From positions 24,227-88,226 of the forward strand of contig JBCBZW010000009.1 of NCBI GenBank assembly GCA_039815145.1: DNA of 64,000 nt, read 5' to 3'. How positions within the stretch are numbered: the first letter of the stretch is position 1; the number at the start of each line of letters is the position of its first letter. The notes under the pieces were generated by a model that ran no database searches, was not told the origin of the DNA, and saw nothing but the letters and a program-made list of their open reading frames with translations. Source of the DNA: Pseudomonadota bacterium (GTDB lineage: Bacteria > Pseudomonadota > Gammaproteobacteria > Steroidobacterales > JBCBZW01). This document shows positions 15,952 to 25,796 of this stretch, in pieces. Made by a program: the position numbers and the translations under genes.

Positions 15952-17274
15952 CTAGCGCGGCATCGCGCGCAGCTTCTCCAGCAGGTAGTCGCTAACGGTT
16001 TTGGTGATACGCGCATCCTGCAGATCGAACAGCTCATCTGCGACGCGGTCAGCGTCGCGTAGCTCCCACCGCGCGTTGCGGCGATCGAATTCGAAGGTCA
16101 GCGTCTTCTCGAAGCTGCGCGATGGAAAGCCCAGCGACTCGATCAGCGCCGTTTGCGGCATGTTCTTCGGCATGTTCACGGCGCGCGAGAACACTTCCAG
16201 CGCCACCTTCGCGCTGCAGCGTTGGCGTCGCTTGTCGCCTTCGCACCCGATCACCTGCACCTTGCGCACGGTGTGGCTGAGCACGGGCGTGGTCACTACC
16301 CCCGGCAGCAGTTCGCTGAACGCCACGAAGCGCGTGCCGGAGTTGCTGTGCTCGGTCACGATGCGCGTGCCGTCGCGTCGTGTATCCGATTCTGGCGCGC
16401 GCGAGATGGCGGCGATGACCAGCGCGCGTCGGACCACGGCATCGGACGGCGAGGAGATGCGATGGCGTTCCGTCTGCCAACGGGCGAGGGTGGGGCACAC
16501 GATCTCTTGCTTGTCCTTCGCGGAGAACAAAGCCTGGCGAAGGATCGCTTGGTCCGAAGGTGCGGGCCCGCAGGCCAACACGGGGCATTTGCCCGTCTCG
16601 GCGCAGCCGGGTTCGTCCTTGGGATCGGTCTCGTCGGGGGCTAAGCCAAAGCCCACGGGGGAGAGATCGAACTCGGCCTCGCCGAGCAGGGCGCGTAGGG
16701 CGTCGAGGCTCTGCTTCGCGGACACCTCGCGTTCCACCTTCTTCCCAAAGCGGCCGATGCCCGGGGCGCCATCAGGGCGAGGGCGTAGCAGCAAGCGGCC
16801 GATCTCTGGGGCGTGCAGGCCGTACACCTGCTGCACCACGCCGTCCTCGTCGCGTTGCACCTCGATCTCCAGCACCTGCTCACCGTCGGCAACGCCCACC
16901 AGGGTCACGAAGTCCGTCCCAGAACGCCCGCGCTCGCGGAGCAGGTAGATCCCTGCCTCGACGAGGGCGCAGCTGAGGTCGTCGCCATGGCGGCGGGGAA
17001 GCTTGAAGCCCTTGCCCGAGAGTTTGGCCGCGGGCACGTCGGCGAGCGCCGGGTCCTCACCGCAGGGGCGGATACGGCGGTTGAAGCGGTTGCTGTAGAC
17101 GTGGTCGATCAGCTGCTGGCGGGTTTCCTTGGGCCAGCCGTCCTGGATGGCTTTGGCTTGCTCCGGCGTGAGGTAGCCGTCGTCGACGCGCAGGGTTTGG
17201 GCGTCGGACGAACAGGCGCCCAGCCCAAGGGCGAGGACGCCCAGCAGGAGCAATCGTAGGTGATGGAGGTTCAT
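15952..17274 (-). CDS. Unknown lipoprotein of 440 aa
   Basis: The ATG at 17274 opens a lipoprotein signal with lipobox LGLGAC (Cys near residue 21); the frame is open further upstream, but that part has no such signal. The mature protein is a mix of charged segments with several Cys residues (PGCAETGKCPVLACG near 215, CEGDKRRQRC near 345) and a region starting YLTPEQAKAIQDGWPKETRQ. No family is recognised. It is probably anchored in the outer or inner membrane facing the periplasm. It lies between a serine hydrolase gene and the 180-aa unknown, and a perfect hairpin lies in the 65-nt gap upstream, perhaps tuning expression within the operon. Confidence 0.75.
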   Translation of the reverse strand: MNLHHLRLLLLGVLALGLGACSSDAQTLRVDDGYLTPEQAKAIQDGWPKETRQQLIDHVYSNRFNRRIRPCGEDPALADVPAAKLSGKGFKLPRRHGDDLSCALVEAGIYLLRERGRSGTDFVTLVGVADGEQVLEIEVQRDEDGVVQQVYGLHAPEIGRLLLRPRPDGAPGIGRFGKKVEREVSAKQSLDALRALLGEAEFDLSPVGFGLAPDETDPKDEPGCAETGKCPVLACGPAPSDQAILRQALFSAKDKQEIVCPTLARWQTERHRISSPSDAVVRRALVIAAISRAPESDTRRDGTRIVTEHSNSGTRFVAFSELLPGVVTTPVLSHTVRKVQVIGCEGDKRRQRCSAKVALEVFSRAVNMPKNMPQTALIESLGFPSRSFEKTLTFEFDRRNARWELRDADRVADELFDLQDARITKTVSDYLLEKLRAMPR

Positions 17275-17304
17275 CGCGCGCTCGCCTGGGAAACCTCCTT
17301 GCAG

Positions 17305-17324
17305 GGTACCGCCTGCGCGGTACC
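17305..17324 (-). terminator. Perfect hairpin between serine hydrolase and lipoprotein genes
   Basis: GGTACCGC (17305-17312) pairs with GCGGTACC (17317-17324), 8 bp with a CTGC loop, 15 nt past the hydrolase stop at 17340. There is no T-tract. Being inside an apparent operon, it may be a partial terminator or an mRNA-processing or stability element. Confidence 0.45.
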
Positions 17325-17339
17325 GTGCAACCCGTAGGC

Positions 17340-18887
17340 TTAGTCGTGTTCGCGCAAAGTGCTCGAGACCGCCGAGGCAGCGCGCACCTTGCGGTACTCG
17401 TGACCGTCTCGTTGAAGTCCTATCACCTCGCCCTCGTCGTCGCGCAAGAAGCGCACCGGGGACCAGGCCTCGAGCGGACTCGACCGGGTAGCGAAAAGAT
17501 CTGGCGCCGCGGGTTCCAGGGGCATGGAGATATCTCCCCAGTCGGCGATCAGCTGGCTGCGCACCCCGACGGTCCACTCCAGGTACTTCTCGCCCGTGCG
17601 ATAGCGACCGGCGTACTCACCCAAGGTCTGCGCGTTGGGTGACCACTGCCATCCTTGCCACTGCGGATCCCCCTCGCTCTTGGCGACTCGCTCGGACAGG
17701 TAGGTGAGCTGGCGGGCCACGCGCTGCGGATAACGTTCGACGCGCAGGGCACGCATCCTTTCCGTGTCCGGGTGATCCGTGAGGAACTGCAGGAACATCG
17801 TGACGGTGCGGCTGGTGAACCATCCCGTTTGGTTGTCCGAGTTGGAGAAGGCGGCCACGCCCACCCCCAGGTCTTTGGAGAACGCCATCATCGTGCGGTT
17901 GCCCGTGTAGCCGCCGCCGTGGATGAACACCTCGTGGCTTGCGAAGTCGCACAGATTCCAGCCCAGGGAGTAGCCGCTGCAGACGAGCTCGTAGGCGTTC
18001 TTGCGGTCTTCCATGCCCGTTTGGATGAACGATGTGTGCGCCAGGGTCACCACCTCACGGGAGAAGGGGGACTCATCGCCTCCGCCGGTGAGCTGAAGTT
18101 GGAGGAAGCGCGCCATGTCCGCGGTGGACGTCACGATGCCGCCGGCGGAGTGCATCATGCCGTCGTATTTGGGGCGCACATCGTGCCAGCCCTGCTCCCC
18201 CTGCCATTGGTGGCTGAAGGCCAACTCGTCGAGGCTGAAATCCGAGGTGCGCGCCGAGGTCCGCGTGAGCTTCAGGGGGGCGAAGACCTCCTCGTCCAGC
18301 CATTGCTGCCAGGTCTTGCCTGTGTGGGTCTCTAAGATGGCGCCGTAAATGTTGTAGCCCAAATTGTCGTAGTCGAACCCTGTTTCGCGGCGCTCGGCGT
18401 AATCGCGGATCAGACGTGGATAGTCCTTGGGGTCGATGCGCGTTACGTAGGCTTCCGTGTTGACGATGAAGTCCGCGCGGATCGGCACCTCGTGCACCAG
18501 GAGCTGGCGCAGGGTGTAGTCCTGCGCCGCCAAGCCGTCGGGTAGGGTCAGCGCCGGCCAGTAGTCCGCCAGGGTGCTGTCGAGCGGTAACACGCCGCGT
18601 TGGTCGAGCACGGCCGCGAGCAGTCCCATGTACGCCTTGGTCTGGGAGGCGATGTAGATAGGGGTGTCGATCGTGAGTGGCGCGCCCGTCGACGCGCGCC
18701 TCACGCCCATCACCTTGTTCAGGGGCACCTCATCGGCGGTGACGACGACAGCGGCAAAACCGGGACCCAGGTCTGGGATGTCATCGATGAAGGCGTTCAG
18801 TCGATCCGCGGCCTCCTGGGGAGAGGCGGCGAGCGCCCGGGCGCTCAGCCCGATCACGGCGAGCACGAAAATGACGTGTTTCAGCAT
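17340..18887 (-). CDS. Exported serine hydrolase of the class C beta-lactamase / penicillin-binding fold
   Basis: The ATG at 18887 has GAGGGA upstream and opens a signal peptide ending ARALAAS. The 515-aa protein has the three active-site elements of the beta-lactamase superfamily: SQTK (Ser-x-x-Lys, about residue 84), a Tyr motif GYN (about 165), and HGGGYTGN (about 300) in place of KTG. A C-terminal extension of about 150 residues forms a separate beta domain. Such proteins include peptidases, esterases and EstB-like hydrolases; the HGG variant argues against true beta-lactamase activity. It follows an AraC gene and precedes the lipoprotein gene, suggesting a regulated periplasmic function. 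Confidence 0.85.
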   Translation of the reverse strand: MLKHVIFVLAVIGLSARALAASPQEAADRLNAFIDDIPDLGPGFAAVVVTADEVPLNKVMGVRRASTGAPLTIDTPIYIASQTKAYMGLLAAVLDQRGVLPLDSTLADYWPALTLPDGLAAQDYTLRQLLVHEVPIRADFIVNTEAYVTRIDPKDYPRLIRDYAERRETGFDYDNLGYNIYGAILETHTGKTWQQWLDEEVFAPLKLTRTSARTSDFSLDELAFSHQWQGEQGWHDVRPKYDGMMHSAGGIVTSTADMARFLQLQLTGGGDESPFSREVVTLAHTSFIQTGMEDRKNAYELVCSGYSLGWNLCDFASHEVFIHGGGYTGNRTMMAFSKDLGVGVAAFSNSDNQTGWFTSRTVTMFLQFLTDHPDTERMRALRVERYPQRVARQLTYLSERVAKSEGDPQWQGWQWSPNAQTLGEYAGRYRTGEKYLEWTVGVRSQLIADWGDISMPLEPAAPDLFATRSSPLEAWSPVRFLRDDEGEVIGLQRDGHEYRKVRAASAVSSTLREHD

Positions 18888-18951
18888 CGGATTCCCTCGA
18901 TGTGGCTGCTCGGGTAACGGCGCCGCGATGGTGGCCCGAGGCGAGGGAGAT

Positions 18952-19755
18952 CTATTGTACGGACGTAACCTTGCCGCGCTGGGCCAGGCGGCTGAGGGCA
19001 CCGGGGGTGAGCCCCGTCTGGCGGCGCACGACCCGGTGCAGGTGCGCCTGATCCGCGAAGCCCGCCTCGCTGGCGGCGCTGCTCAGGGAGTGACCCGCGG
19101 CGAGGGCCGTGACCGCCTTGGCCATGGCGCTGCGTGAGCGGTAGGCGCTGGGGGTGGTGCCGAAGTGGCGTGAGAAGCTACGGGAGAGGTGTACGCGATG
19201 AACGCCCGTCTCCTGGGCGATGGTGGCGATGTCCAGCTCGGGACCGCCCTCACGCAAAGCATCGCGAACGTTCGCTAACCATGCGGGCGGCGTCGACACG
19301 CTCTGCGCATCCTCGCGATGCGCCTGGGAGAGGGCGAGCAGATCCCACACCACCTGCTCGCGACAAGCCGTTGGCTCAGCGAGCAGCGGCATCAGCTCGG
19401 CGAAGCGCCGCCGCGCCACCTCATCCTCGGGAAGGCGCCAGCACCAGTCGGAAAGAGGTAGCGCCTCGAGCGCCTGCGTCATCTCGGGATCGATGTTGAT
19501 GGCGAGGATCAGCGATCCCGACGGCCCGTAGTGATTGGCGTGGGTGAACCCCGCGGGCTTCACGCCGCAGGAGAAGCGGTACACGTCGCGCGCTGCGCGT
19601 CGTCCGGACTCCTGCATCTCCCCCACGAGTAGCCAAGACACCTGGTGGTGCTCGTGGCAGTGCTTCGCCATGCGCAAGTGCGGCGTGTAGTAGCAGACGC
19701 TCGCCGAAAGGCCCTTGCCCTGAAACAGCATTTGCTTGCGTTGGACGTCGTTCAT
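18952..19755 (-). CDS. AraC family transcriptional regulator
   Basis: The 267-aa protein has an N-terminal cupin-like sensing half with metal-type residues (KHCHEHHQVSWLLVGE near 31-46) and a C-terminal double helix-turn-helix. The second half carries LDIATIAQETGVHRVHLSRSF, then AASEAGFADQAHLHRVVRRQTGLTPG, the AraC signature. It is first in a same-strand run with the serine hydrolase (65 nt downstream), a lipoprotein and a 180-aa protein, so it probably controls these, itself, or the divergent secreted protein at 20040. The effector is unknown. Confidence 0.9.
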   Translation of the reverse strand: MNDVQRKQMLFQGKGLSASVCYYTPHLRMAKHCHEHHQVSWLLVGEMQESGRRAARDVYRFSCGVKPAGFTHANHYGPSGSLILAINIDPEMTQALEALPLSDWCWRLPEDEVARRRFAELMPLLAEPTACREQVVWDLLALSQAHREDAQSVSTPPAWLANVRDALREGGPELDIATIAQETGVHRVHLSRSFSRHFGTTPSAYRSRSAMAKAVTALAAGHSLSSAASEAGFADQAHLHRVVRRQTGLTPGALSRLAQRGKVTSVQ

Positions 19756-20039
19756 GCGCAGCCGATTCGCTTCTCGAGGAGGGGGCGATGGGCGTCTTCA
19801 CGCCTTCCGCAGGCGCCACACTAGCAGACGGTAGGGGCGACGCAACCGTTAGGCAGCGACATCTCCGTGCCGGTTCCCTCACGCGAAAAAAAATCCCCTG
19901 ACCGTGACCTCCGCAGTCGATCGCCAGCGCAGGTTCGAGTGACCGCAGCGAGTGCCGAGTTCGTACCGCTGCAGGTCCCCGCCTCGGTGCATCAGTGCGC
20001 CGAGTCATCAACCTCGAGCGATTACGAATGGAGAAGACA

Positions 20040-21119
20040 GTGAACAAGATTGGAAACAGCCTCGGCGCGACCGCGCTCGCCCTGACCCTGGCCAGCAATG
20101 TTGCCGATGCTGGCATCGGCAACCTGGCCATCGACATCGACCCCATGGCCTTCGGCAACCCCACGGTGGAGATCTTCGTCAGCGGGCCCTTCGCTGGCGA
20201 CATCGAGTGGACCGCCTCCGGTGAACCTGTGCCGTTCCCGGCTGGCGCCTGCGGCTTCCGCGTCAAGGGCAACAACCTGAACGAGTGGGGATGGTACGAA
20301 GGCGGTGTGGCAGGCAACGACTTCATGGCCGGCCTGAACAACAACGGCCTCGATCTCCCCCACGTGCCCAACGAGTGGTTGGAGTTCACCGGCCCCTACG
20401 GGGACAACTGCGAGGATGGCTACGTCTTCCACACCCCTGCCACCCCGACCTCCCTGCCGCCTGCCGGCGCGGTCAAGCTGGTGATTCAGTTCATCGATTG
20501 GGACGACATCGAGTTCCTCGAAGCGGGCTTCCACCCCTTCGAAGTGCCGGACGGCATCGAGCCCCCCGATGAGCCGCCCCCGCTGTGCGAAATCGTGCCG
20601 GAGTTCTGCGAGCCGGTCACCGACGAGCTGACCTTCGATGCTGGCTGTCAGGAACACATCGTGGGCGACTGTGACGACGGCGAGGAAGGCGCGGAGCACG
20701 GTGCCCTCACCACCTTCAGTGCGGGCTGGAACGTGCGCGGCACCGTGCAGGTGTTGGAGCTCCCGAGCGCACCCCTGTACGCCGACCTGTTGATTCCCCT
20801 GGCCAACGCCCGCGACTACACGGTGGCGGCTAAGCACACTTCGCGTGAGCTCCTCGAGTTCGCTCAGAGCGAGCGGGTCAGCCGGGAGGAATCCCTGCTA
20901 GCCGCACGCTTCGCGAACGCAGCGGACCTCGCTGAGCGCAAGCTCGAGACGTGTACCGCAGCCGTTGAGCGCGCGCTCTACGAGTCGGGTCGAGGCTTGC
21001 GGGAGGAAGCGGTGGCGCAGTGTGAGGGCGCTGCCATGCAGCTGTTCGATGCCCACGAGTCTGCCCAGGCCTTCGCCCGCTTACGCAGCCACGACCGCAA
21101 GGGGGTGAACAAGCGCTAG
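20040..21119 (+). CDS. Secreted acidic protein of unknown function
   Basis: The GTG at 20040 has GGAG seven bases upstream and starts a signal peptide (NKIGNSLGATALALTLASNV, cleaved after ADA); an ATG at 20028 is possible. The 359-aa product is acidic. Its N-terminal half is beta-rich with many Gly, Asn and Trp, the middle is Pro/Glu-rich (DGIEPPDEPPP) with four Cys, and the C-terminal third is helical and rich in Glu, Ala and Arg with two more Cys. No family is recognised. It is alone between the divergent AraC gene and convergent uup, with a strong hairpin terminator after the stop. An extracellular structural or matrix role is conceivable, but nothing shows it. Confidence 0.7.
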   Translation: MNKIGNSLGATALALTLASNVADAGIGNLAIDIDPMAFGNPTVEIFVSGPFAGDIEWTASGEPVPFPAGACGFRVKGNNLNEWGWYEGGVAGNDFMAGLNNNGLDLPHVPNEWLEFTGPYGDNCEDGYVFHTPATPTSLPPAGAVKLVIQFIDWDDIEFLEAGFHPFEVPDGIEPPDEPPPLCEIVPEFCEPVTDELTFDAGCQEHIVGDCDDGEEGAEHGALTTFSAGWNVRGTVQVLELPSAPLYADLLIPLANARDYTVAAKHTSRELLEFAQSERVSREESLLAARFANAADLAERKLETCTAAVERALYESGRGLREEAVAQCEGAAMQLFDAHESAQAFARLRSHDRKGVNKR

Positions 21120-21128
21120 CAACGGCGC

Positions 21129-21158
21129 AGAGGTGGTGGCCTCGTCGCCGCCACCTCT
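21129..21158. terminator. Bidirectional hairpin between the secreted protein gene and uup
   Basis: AGAGGTGGTGGC (21129-21140) pairs with GCCGCCACCTCT (21147-21158), 12 bp with one G-T pair and a 6-nt loop CTCGTC. It starts 9 nt after the plus-strand stop and 45 nt after the minus-strand uup stop. No T-tract follows on either side. Confidence 0.6.
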
Positions 21159-21202
21159 GGCCACGACCGGCTCGCGCGACGGCACACGCCACGGGCGGGT
21201 GG

Positions 21203-23128
<1,926 letters not shown>

Positions 23129-23507
23129 GGGCGTGCTCGGGTGGGGGTGGAGGGGGAGTATAGCGCTGGTGGTGGCCTGGGAGGGGTGGGGTGGGTCGTC
23201 GTTGGCAGGTCCGGTGCGCCCAATCGGTCCCTTGCTCCGCGGGTTGATGGTGCGCCTACGTCTTCGCGCCTGGTGTTGCGACCGCCGCCCAAAGGGCGCA
23301 GTCTGGGTGAGTCGGCGCGTTGGGGGATGCCTTGCGCGCTGGTCGATGCCCTAGGCGTTTGTCCGCAGGGCCGAGCCCCGGCCGCACGGTAGGGACCAGC
23401 CACCTGCCTTTCGTCTCTTTTCGAACACGTCGGGCACAACAGGAGGCGCGCGCGACAGGCCTGAAGGCGCCCCGCTTTCGGCTGCTTGGCGCGGCGCGAA
23501 CACGCCC
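23129..23507. other. 379-bp gap between uup and the DUF4255 gene
   Basis: Divergent intergenic region. Small frames on both strands (such as 23320-23511 plus) have no recognisable product. Only a short CGCCC-AAA-GGGCG inverted repeat near 23286 was noticed. It should contain the uup promoter and the DUF4255 promoter, but no clear -35/-10 pair could be picked. Confidence 0.4.
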
Positions 23508-24050
23508 ATGATAGACGCCGCTATCGAACACCTCGCCGCACGGCTGAACCTGCAGCTACGGAGTGCCTTCGCCACGGACGAGGACCTCGTGGTGGTCTCC
23601 AACTTGTGCGAGCAGGACGGCTCCGCCGCGCCGGACGTCGCCAACAAGTTGGCCGTGTTCCTGGTCAACTTGGAGCAGGAGGCAGCGGCGCGCACGGCAC
23701 CCGCCGTACGCGTCGCCGGTGGCGGCCTATCGCTCAGCTCAGCGCCGCCCCTGCAACTGAACCTCTACATGATGGTCGCAGCCAACTTTCACACCGAGAG
23801 CTACGTGCAAGGCTTGCGTTACCTATCAGAGGCGCTGAGTTTCTTCCAATGTCATCCGGTCTTCGACCAGCAAGCCTCGCCCGACCTGCCAGCACCGATC
23901 GAGCGCTTGGTACTGGATATCAAGAATCAGTCGCTGGAGGAGCTTGGGACGCTGTGGGGGAGCCTCGGTGGCCACTACAGGCCATCGATTCTGTACAAGG
24001 TGCGCTACGTGCTGCAGGCCGCGGACGACACCAACGGCCATTGCCCGTGA
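23508..24050 (+). CDS. Orphan Pvc16/DUF4255 family protein (contractile injection system component)
   Basis: The 180-aa protein opens MIDAAIEHLAARLNLQLRS and contains DLVVVSNLCEQDG, PLQLNLYMMVAANF, LRYLSEALSFFQCHPVF, IERLVLDIKNQSLEELGTLW and HYRPSILYKVRYV. This is the pattern of the DUF4255 N-terminal domain of Pvc16/Afp16 proteins, which cap or terminate the sheath and tube of extracellular contractile injection systems. Length is that of the short family members, without the C-terminal extension of Afp16. No sheath, tube, baseplate, spike or AAA gene is in this window, and neighbours are uup and a toxin-antitoxin pair, so it is an orphan here. No clear ribosome site precedes the ATG. The family call is confident; the function in isolation is unknown. 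Confidence 0.8.
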   Translation: MIDAAIEHLAARLNLQLRSAFATDEDLVVVSNLCEQDGSAAPDVANKLAVFLVNLEQEAAARTAPAVRVAGGGLSLSSAPPLQLNLYMMVAANFHTESYVQGLRYLSEALSFFQCHPVFDQQASPDLPAPIERLVLDIKNQSLEELGTLWGSLGGHYRPSILYKVRYVLQAADDTNGHCP

Positions 24051-24184
24051 ACGCAGGCTCGGGTAGACCCGTAGAACTCTTGTCTCTAGCGATGTCATTC
24101 GCCGTCTGCAGGTAGCGCAGCTGCATCGCCCGCTCAGACCTACCGCGCTCGCCACCCGCCAGCGGCCTGCGCTACGCTTGTCGT

Positions 24185-24583
24185 ATGAACCGATCGGACA
24201 TCATTGCGACCGTAGCCGAGGCCTGTCGGCGCTTCGACGCGCGGATCGTGGCCGCTTGGGTTTTCGGTAGCGTAGGCCGGGACGAAATGCGCGCCGATAG
24301 CGATGTCGATGTAGCGGTGCGGTTCGCAAGTGCCCCGGAAGGCAAGCTCGCCGCGCCGCCGGGTCGCTTAGAGGCGGAACTCGCGGCCCTGCTGTCTCGC
24401 GAAGTGCAAGTGATCGATCTGCATCGCGCCCCCGTCGACTTGATACATCGCGTGCTACGAGACGGTGTGCTCGTCTACGAGGGGGATGCCAGCGCGCGAA
24501 TAGCGTTCGAAGTACGTACGCGTAACGAGTATTTCGATCTGTTGCCGACGCTCCAGCGCTACCGGCGGGAGGTAGGTGCATGA
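24185..24583 (+). CDS. mntA: MntA-type nucleotidyltransferase antitoxin
   Basis: The 132-aa protein is a minimal nucleotidyltransferase with the complete signature GS-x10-DVD (VFGSVGRDEMRADSDVDVAV, about residues 27-46). In type VII MntA-HepT systems this enzyme adds AMP to the HEPN toxin and inactivates it. Its TGA overlaps the ATG of the downstream hepT remnant (ATGA), the standard arrangement. The antitoxin frame is intact with no disturbance, whereas the toxin is broken, so the antitoxin may now have no local target. Neighbours (DUF4255 and sulfotransferase genes) suggest an accessory pocket. Confidence 0.9.
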   Translation: MNRSDIIATVAEACRRFDARIVAAWVFGSVGRDEMRADSDVDVAVRFASAPEGKLAAPPGRLEAELAALLSREVQVIDLHRAPVDLIHRVLRDGVLVYEGDASARIAFEVRTRNEYFDLLPTLQRYRREVGA

Positions 24584-24903
24584 CTGACCGGGACCTGATC
24601 GCCAAGCGCCTCGCCTTCATCCGCAGCTGTGTCGCTGATCTTCAGCGTGAGGCCCGACCGCAGGACTTGGAGACGAGCGTTCGGGAGCGCCGATTCGTAG
24701 AACACACCTTGCTGCTGGCGAAGGGTGGTTGGTTGGAGTAGGCCCTCGCCACCCAGCTTTCGCTGATGGCTGGATTTCGCAACGTGCTCGTCCACGGCTA
24801 CGCGGAGGTGGATCTCGAGATCGTCAGAGACGTGCTCACCAATCGTCTAAGTGACCTTCTCGACTTCGCGGTGGCTATTAGCGAACGTCTAGGCGATCAC
24901 TGA
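24580..24903 (+). pseudogene. hepT: Broken HepT (HEPN ribonuclease) toxin
   Basis: The frame from ATG 24580 reads MTDRDLIAKRLAFI...RERRFVEHTLLLAKGGWLE and stops at a TAG (24739-24741). The same frame continues to a TGA at 24901-24903 as ALATQLSLMAGFRNVLVHGYAEVDLEIVRDVL and so on. The downstream part holds the HEPN active site RNVLVH (R-x4-H). Compared with usual HepT proteins of about 130-140 aa, the stretch between EHTL and the GWLE-like segment is missing roughly 30 residues. The gene therefore seems to have both an in-frame deletion and a nonsense codon. The N-terminal piece of 53 residues lacks the catalytic motif. Readthrough or a sequence error would have to be excluded. It overlaps the end of the convergent sulfotransferase by 7 bp. 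Confidence 0.85.
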
Positions 24904-25679
24904 TCACGACCACCCGTGTAGGTGTGCGATCGCTCCGGGGCGATCGACGCCAGCGCGTGCCGGGTGCACGCATCGAGGTCGAGGCTGCCTGCGCCTTTCG
25001 CGCGACCCGCCCAGGCCTGCACGATCCGCGCGACGGTCTGCTCTCGCGCAGCGGGATCCTCAAAATCTTCGTAGCGCACGATTACTACGCGGGGGTCCTG
25101 GCGCCACCCCTTGTACGGTCGGATCCGCTCTTCGAATGACGGGTACAGCTCCGGGTGATGCGGCGATCCGTCGCGCACCCGGTCTAGCGCCGCGCGCTCA
25201 TCCAGCCCCCGAAACTCCCGGGCCATGCGATGGAAGCGATTCATGTGCCTCAAGTAGTGCGCTTCGGAGCGGATGATCGCCTCGTGGTCGCGCACGATCA
25301 TCAGGTGCAGGGCGTTGATCGACTCCAGCTTCGCCGAGGTGGCCTCGCTGAAATGCAGGTGCGCGCCGACGGCCTCACCCGGGACCACGCGATCTAAGTG
25401 GAAGGCGATCGAACGTTCGGGGCGTTTGCGCAAGTCCAGCGACGAGGCCCAGGCGAGGAAGCTGCCGTAGTAGCGCGTACGCGGAAGCGCGCGGGCGATC
25501 TGCAGCAGTAGGTGTGTACCACTCTTCGGGATCGAGTTGGCGACGATCGGTGGCGCGTGGGCGAAGTCCTGCGGGCGGGCAACCAAGCGGCGCGCGGTGC
25601 GAGCGCCCTGGAGCGAGTAGGCGATGGCCTTACGTGCGACGTTGGAGCGTCGCGCCAGGGAGCTGTCGATGGGATGCAA
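24897..25679 (-). CDS. Sulfotransferase domain protein
   Basis: The 260-aa protein has the 5'-phosphosulfate loop SIPKSGTHLLLQ (about residues 48-59) and a downstream 3'-phosphate-type segment MIVRDHEAIIRSEAHY, the pattern of PAPS-dependent sulfotransferases. The only start codon between an in-frame TGA and the loop is a TTG at 25679, which is unusual; an N-terminal defect cannot be excluded. No membrane segment or signal is seen. Related bacterial proteins sulfate carbohydrates, lipids or small molecules, and no acceptor or glycan gene lies nearby to indicate the substrate. It is convergent with and slightly overlaps the broken hepT. Confidence 0.8.
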   Translation of the reverse strand: MHPIDSSLARRSNVARKAIAYSLQGARTARRLVARPQDFAHAPPIVANSIPKSGTHLLLQIARALPRTRYYGSFLAWASSLDLRKRPERSIAFHLDRVVPGEAVGAHLHFSEATSAKLESINALHLMIVRDHEAIIRSEAHYLRHMNRFHRMAREFRGLDERAALDRVRDGSPHHPELYPSFEERIRPYKGWRQDPRVVIVRYEDFEDPAAREQTVARIVQAWAGRAKGAGSLDLDACTRHALASIAPERSHTYTGGRDQ

Positions 25680-25796
25680 TGTGTGCGCTCAGGGTGGCGA
25701 CTGCGTTCCCATGATACGAGTAGCCACGATGCCAGGGTAGGAACTGCGCCCGAGCGAAGCGAGCGGACGGTAAGCGATTGCCTGCCCCTCGCGGTC

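Noticed and set aside
17340..18887. Reading the serine hydrolase as an antibiotic-resistance beta-lactamase
   Set aside because: The third active-site element is HGGG rather than KTG, the protein is far longer than class C enzymes, and the neighbours do not suggest resistance.
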